From Variovorax sp. YR216 (GTDB lineage Bacteria > Pseudomonadota > Gammaproteobacteria > Burkholderiales > Burkholderiaceae_C): a stretch of 64,000 bases of DNA. Position 1 is the stretch's first letter; each line of letters opens with the position of its first letter. A program made the translations under genes and the position numbers. Below, piece after piece: positions 60,840-64,000 of this stretch. The DNA is taken from contig NZ_FNRO01000001.1 of NCBI RefSeq assembly GCF_900107745.1, forward strand, positions 1-64,000. Direction: 5' to 3'. The notes below the pieces were generated by a model that saw only the letters and a list, made by a program, of their open reading frames with translations, ran no database searches and had not been told where the DNA came from.

Positions 60840-62522
60840 TCAGGCCACCGCGCCCTCGCGCGCCGCCAGGTGCTGATGGATGAGCGCCACGACGGCCGCG
60901 CCTTCGCCGATGGCGCCGCCAACGCGCTTGACAGACCCTGATCGCACATCGCCGACCGCGAACACACCCGGCACGCTGGATTCGAGCGGCGCGGCCACCT
61001 TGGCGGGAAAGCCGCCACGTGCCTCTGGCCCGGTCAGCACGAAGCCATGCCGATCGAGCGCAACGCCGCAGCCACCGAGCCAGTCCGTTTCCGGCACTGC
61101 GCCGATGAAGAGAAAAAGGTTGCGGGCCGGGCAGTCGTGCTGATCGCCGTTGCGTCGGTCGCGCCAGGTCGCGCCGTCGAGGCCGGTGGCCGGCTCGCCA
61201 TGCAATTGCACGAGCTCGGTGTGGGGCCGCAGCGCGATGTTGGGCGTGGCTTCGATGCGGTCGATCAGGTAGCGTGACATGGTGGCCGCGAGCGAGGGGC
61301 CGCGCACCAGCACGTTGACCTTGGCGGCGTGCTGCGAGAGGAACACCGCGGCCTGTCCGGCCGAGTTGCCGCCGCCCACCAGCGCAACTTCCTGTTCGGC
61401 GCACAGCTTGGCTTCGAGGGCGGATGCCCAGTACCAGACGCCGCGTCCCTCGAAATCAGCAAGGCGAGGAACCTCGGGCCGGCGGTAGCGCGCGCCGCTG
61501 GCGATCACCACGGTCTTCGAGCGCAACCGGCGGCCATCCACCAGTTGCACTGCGATCTCGCCCTTCGATTCCGCAGTTTCGCAGTCGAGCGACGACACCT
61601 GCGCCGGGATCAGCATCTCGACGCCGAACTTCTGCGCCTGTACATAAGCGCGACCGGCCAGCGCGCCACCGGAGATGCCGGTCGGAAAGCCCAGGTAGTT
61701 CTCGATGCGCGCGCTGGCGCCGGCCTGTCCGCCGAAGAAGCGGCAATCGACGACGATGACGCGCAGCCCTTCCGACGCCGCATAGACCGCCGTTGCCAGT
61801 CCGGCCGGGCCCGCGCCGACCACCAGAACATCGAAGAGCTCCTGGCGCTCGAGTGTGTCGACCATGCCGAGGCAGCGCGCCAGCGCGTTCTCGGTGGGGT
61901 TGACCGAGACCGAGCCGTTGGGGCAGACCACCAGCAACTCCGCCTCGCCATACTGTTCGAGCAGGGCCGCGGCATCGCGGTCCTGTGTGGCATCGACGAC
62001 GTGGTAGGGATGGCCGTTGCGGCCGAGGAAGTTCTGGATTCGGAGCAGGGACGCCGATTGCGGGGGGCCGATGAGGACCGGCCCGCTCGCGCCCGATTCG
62101 ATCAGCGCCACCCGCCGCAGGATCATCGCGCGCACCAGGCGCTCGCCGAGGTCGGCCTCCGCAATGATCAGCGCGCGCAACTGTTCCGGCGGCACCAGCA
62201 GGGTCTCGACCCGGCCCTCGGCATGGCCGTCGACCAGCGCGGGCCGCCCGGAAAGTTGCGCGACTTCGGCCAGGAACTGCCCCGGGCCCTGGCGTTCGAT
62301 CGGCACCACGTGGCCGAGGCCGTCGCGCTGCGTGATCGCGACCACGCCGTCGAGCACGACGAACATGCCCGGCCCGGGCTCGCCGGCGGTGAACAGGCAG
62401 GCGCCATCCTCGAAGTGACGCACTTCGCCGAAGCGGCGGATCCGTTCGATGTCCGCGGCGCTCAGCACCGGAAACATCTGATGGCGGCGGGTCTCGACCT
62501 CGATACGTACTTCATTGGCCAT
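60840..62522 (-). CDS. cNMP-binding domain fused to thioredoxin reductase-like flavoprotein
   Basis: A 560-residue cytoplasmic protein. Residues 1-135 form a cyclic-nucleotide-binding roll (FEDGACLFTAGEPGPGMFVVLDGVV). Residues about 145-210 look like a small thioredoxin-like segment (SLLRIQNFLGRNGHPYHVVDA). Residues about 225-555 are a thioredoxin reductase-type FAD/NADPH module: VVGAGPAGLATAVYAASEG near 236, VALVGGGNSAGQAAVFLS near 384 and GVFAVGDVRSGSVKR near 524. The CxxC redox pair of true thioredoxin reductases is not present between the FAD and NADPH parts. It may reduce another partner under cNMP or redox control. GGAG lies 5 bases before ATG. Confidence 0.85.
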   Translation of the reverse strand: MANEVRIEVETRRHQMFPVLSAADIERIRRFGEVRHFEDGACLFTAGEPGPGMFVVLDGVVAITQRDGLGHVVPIERQGPGQFLAEVAQLSGRPALVDGHAEGRVETLLVPPEQLRALIIAEADLGERLVRAMILRRVALIESGASGPVLIGPPQSASLLRIQNFLGRNGHPYHVVDATQDRDAAALLEQYGEAELLVVCPNGSVSVNPTENALARCLGMVDTLERQELFDVLVVGAGPAGLATAVYAASEGLRVIVVDCRFFGGQAGASARIENYLGFPTGISGGALAGRAYVQAQKFGVEMLIPAQVSSLDCETAESKGEIAVQLVDGRRLRSKTVVIASGARYRRPEVPRLADFEGRGVWYWASALEAKLCAEQEVALVGGGNSAGQAAVFLSQHAAKVNVLVRGPSLAATMSRYLIDRIEATPNIALRPHTELVQLHGEPATGLDGATWRDRRNGDQHDCPARNLFLFIGAVPETDWLGGCGVALDRHGFVLTGPEARGGFPAKVAAPLESSVPGVFAVGDVRSGSVKRVGGAIGEGAAVVALIHQHLAAREGAVA

Positions 62523-62586
62523 GAAAACTCCAAGTCTCCTTTGAGCGAATCCCCGGCATTAAACGCCGATGCGGCCGCTTTGGTGC

Positions 62587-62626
62587 GAGTCACGCAATTG
62601 CCACTGGACTGACACGCTTGTTTCAC
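62587..62626 (+). promoter_or_regulatory. Pho-box-like repeat array before olsB
   Basis: Four 7-base units lie exactly 11 bases apart: GAGTCAC (62587), TTGCCAC (62598), CTGACAC (62609), GTTTCAC (62620). Each differs from CTGTCAC by one to three bases, and the 4-base spacers match PhoB box geometry. It ends 39 bases before the olsB start. Confidence 0.6.
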
Positions 62627-62665
62627 CGCGGGTGCCGAGACTCCGTCCGCAGAAAGGGACCCCGC

Positions 62666-63541
62666 ATGAAAGAACTGCCCACACCGACGTTTCCGTTCTC
62701 GCAACTGGGATTGCGTGCCGCGCTCTGGCCTGCCCAGACCCCGCCGCAGCGTTCCGATGCAATCACCGTGCCGCAGCCTGTGCGGCCGGCGGCGAAGGAC
62801 GCGGCGGGCGGCATCAGCGTGAGCTGGGCGCGTCATCTGGATGAAGTGCGCGCGGCGCAGCGCCTGCGCTACGAAGTCTTCGCCGGCGAGATGGGCGCGC
62901 GTCTCTCGACGCCGATCGATGGCCATGACGTGGACCTGTTCGACGACTTCTGCGAGCACCTGCTGGTGCGTGACGACGCCACCGGGCGCGTGATCGGCAC
63001 CTACCGCGTGCTGACGCCCGCGCAGGCCCGCCGGGTCGGCAGTACCTACAGCGACACCGAATTCGACCTGACCCGGCTGCGCGACCTGCGCCAGCGCATG
63101 GTCGAGCTTGGACGCAGCTGCGTCCATGCGGAGCACCGGCAAGGCGGCGTGATCCTTGCGCTCTGGGGCGCGCTGGCCGGCTTCATGAACCGCAACGGCC
63201 TCGACACCATGATCGGCTGCGCCAGCATCCCGATGTGGCACAACGGCGTGACCAGCGGCGACGCGGCGGCGAGCATCTGGCGTCAAGTGTCGGAAACACA
63301 CCTCGCGCCGATTCAATATCACGTGCAGCCGCGGCTGCCGCTGCCGGTGCACCGGCTCGACGACTCGCTCGACGTCGAGCCGCCGGCGCTGATCAGGGGA
63401 TACCTGCGCCTCGGCGCCAAGGTGCTCGGGCCACCGGCTTGGGATCCGGACTTCAACACCGCCGACCTACCGATGCTGATGCGCATCGAGGATCTGCCGG
63501 CGCGCTACCGCAAGCATTTCCTGGGCAATCCAGCCGATTGA
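62666..63541 (+). CDS. olsB: Ornithine lipid N-acyltransferase OlsB (GNAT)
   Basis: A 291-residue protein; ATG 62666 follows AAAGGGA. The GNAT/OlsB pattern is clear: VRAAQRLRYEVFAGEMGAR, GHDVDLFDDFCEHLLVRD, VIGTYRVLTPAQA, MVELGRSCVHAEHRQGGVI and GYLRLGAKVLGPPAWDPDF. OlsB transfers a 3-hydroxyacyl group from acyl carrier protein to ornithine, the first step to phosphate-free ornithine lipids that replace phospholipids when phosphate is short. An acyl-homoserine lactone synthase-like fold is related but lacks this pattern. No olsA is in the window. A Pho-box-like array lies upstream. Confidence 0.85.
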   Translation: MKELPTPTFPFSQLGLRAALWPAQTPPQRSDAITVPQPVRPAAKDAAGGISVSWARHLDEVRAAQRLRYEVFAGEMGARLSTPIDGHDVDLFDDFCEHLLVRDDATGRVIGTYRVLTPAQARRVGSTYSDTEFDLTRLRDLRQRMVELGRSCVHAEHRQGGVILALWGALAGFMNRNGLDTMIGCASIPMWHNGVTSGDAAASIWRQVSETHLAPIQYHVQPRLPLPVHRLDDSLDVEPPALIRGYLRLGAKVLGPPAWDPDFNTADLPMLMRIEDLPARYRKHFLGNPAD

Positions 63542-63556
63542 GACAGCAGTGCTACA

Positions 63557-63595
63557 TAGTCATACGACTGTCACGCAACTGTCATAAGCTGTCGC
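63557..63595 (+). promoter_or_regulatory. Pho box before ppk1
   Basis: TAGTCAT (63557), CTGTCAC (63568), CTGTCAT (63579) and CTGTCGC (63589) form direct repeats with an 11-base period (10 for the last). CTGTCAC-GCAA-CTGTCAT matches the PhoB consensus very closely. It ends 10 bases before the ppk1 start codon. Confidence 0.8.
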
Positions 63596-63605
63596 GTTTT
63601 GGTCT

Positions 63606-64000
63606 ATGGTTGTATCTGTGTCGGCTGATCCTGAGTTCGTTGCCCCGTTGCCGGAATCCGGCGACAACCTGAGCGTCCCCGCCAAACCCGGGCTCACGCT
63701 GCTCGATCGTGACCACAGCATCCTGGCCTTCAACGAGCGTGTGCTCGACTGGGCACACCGCCCCGAAGTGCCCCTGATCGAGCGGCTTCGCTATCTCACG
63801 ATCGTTTCCTCGAATCTCGACGAGTTCTTCGAGGTTCGCGCCGCGCCGCACCTGGCCGCGCACATCGCCGGCGAGCGCAAGGGCAACTACAACGTCGATT
63901 CGTTCGAGCGGCTGGCCGACGCGGCGCATTCGCTGGTGGGCCGGCAATACGCGCTGTACAACGACGAGCTCATCCCGGCCTTTGCGGCCAAGGGCATCCA
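63606..64000 (+). CDS. ppk1: Polyphosphate kinase 1, N-terminal part (cut by window end)
   Basis: An open frame from ATG 63606 to the window end, 131 residues visible. After about 30 variable residues it reads LLDRDHSILAFNERVLDWAHR, PLIERLRYLTIVSSNLDEFFEVR and later FERLADAAHSLV, the conserved N-terminal domain of PPK1. PPK1 polymerises ATP gamma-phosphate into polyphosphate at the membrane. The catalytic His residues would lie beyond the edge. No strong ribosome site is seen. The upstream Pho box points to induction by phosphate starvation. Confidence 0.92.
   Translation, partial: MVVSVSADPEFVAPLPESGDNLSVPAKPGLTLLDRDHSILAFNERVLDWAHRPEVPLIERLRYLTIVSSNLDEFFEVRAAPHLAAHIAGERKGNYNVDSFERLADAAHSLVGRQYALYNDELIPAFAAKGI

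Overview
The window looks like chromosomal DNA of a high-GC betaproteobacterium. The best fit is Burkholderiales, probably Comamonadaceae and Variovorax-like. This is an inference from the strong GC codon bias, the two orphan Bug-type solute receptors, the GntR/LysR-controlled catabolic operons, the chrBAC-type chromate genes and the olsB-ppk pair. No sequence search was run. I see no transposase, integrase, phage gene or CRISPR array. Coding density is high, and the only gene-free stretch above 300 bp is 863-1225.

Layout. 1-7.6 kb: a lipoprotein with a long Pro-Ala repeat (cut by the window edge), a BON-domain lipoprotein, an orphan RNA-polymerase alpha-CTD-like protein, a small winged-helix-like protein, a NUDIX protein with a decayed metallo-beta-lactamase-like tail, a phospholipase-D-type lipoprotein, a periplasmic peroxiredoxin and an unrecognised Cys-rich protein. 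7.6-14.6 kb: a leftward group of a gamma-glutamylcyclotransferase-like protein, an MBL-like protein and a 1779-residue kinase-like/AAA/GAF/cyclase signalling protein. 14.7-19.5 kb: a phosphoesterase with an N-terminal repeat array, a second PLD lipoprotein and a CRP-type regulator with a CRP-like palindrome in its promoter. 19.5-24.6 kb: a sugar-type ABC importer (binding protein, half-size ATPase, permease), an MFS carrier and a divergent outer-membrane protein. 24.6-30.4 kb: a DMT transporter with a His-rich tail, divergent from a chromate/oxidative-stress operon (chrB, chrA, SOD, SOD/rhodanese fusion, ATP-grasp-like protein). 30.5-35.2 kb: lytic transglycosylase, PEP-mutase-family enzyme, LprI/MliC protein, a two-TM protein and a serine hydrolase. 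35.3-47.7 kb: two catabolic operons. The leftward one holds a Bug receptor, a TauE/SafE exporter, an amidohydrolase, a YdeP-type molybdo-enzyme and FdhD, next to a GntR regulator. The rightward one holds a Bug receptor, a 2-hydroxyacid dehydrogenase, an RraA-type aldolase and an FMN 2-hydroxyacid oxidase, next to a LysR regulator. 47.7-58.6 kb: a small nonribosomal peptide cluster (adenylation-carrier protein, C-A-T-C-A-T synthetase without a visible release domain, divergent FMN oxidase) bounded by tRNA-Arg. 58.7-64 kb: SDR, Cys-rich lipoprotein, tRNA-Pro, GST, a cNMP-binding/thioredoxin-reductase-like protein, olsB and the start of ppk1.

How it works together. The chromate operon reads as sensing (ChrB), export (ChrA) and repair of the oxidative damage that chromate reduction causes (two SOD-like proteins, a rhodanese). 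The SOD gene appears to have two starts, one with a Tat signal and one without. The NRPS cluster is predicted to join an activated acyl starter to Gln-like and Gly residues, with release unexplained. At the right end, arrays of 11-bp-spaced CTGTCAC-like repeats lie before both olsB and ppk1. This suggests PhoB control of phosphate-free membrane lipid synthesis and polyphosphate metabolism together. Three proteins carry cyclic-nucleotide themes (cyclase-like, CRP-like, cNMP-TrxR), but a functional link between them is only a guess.
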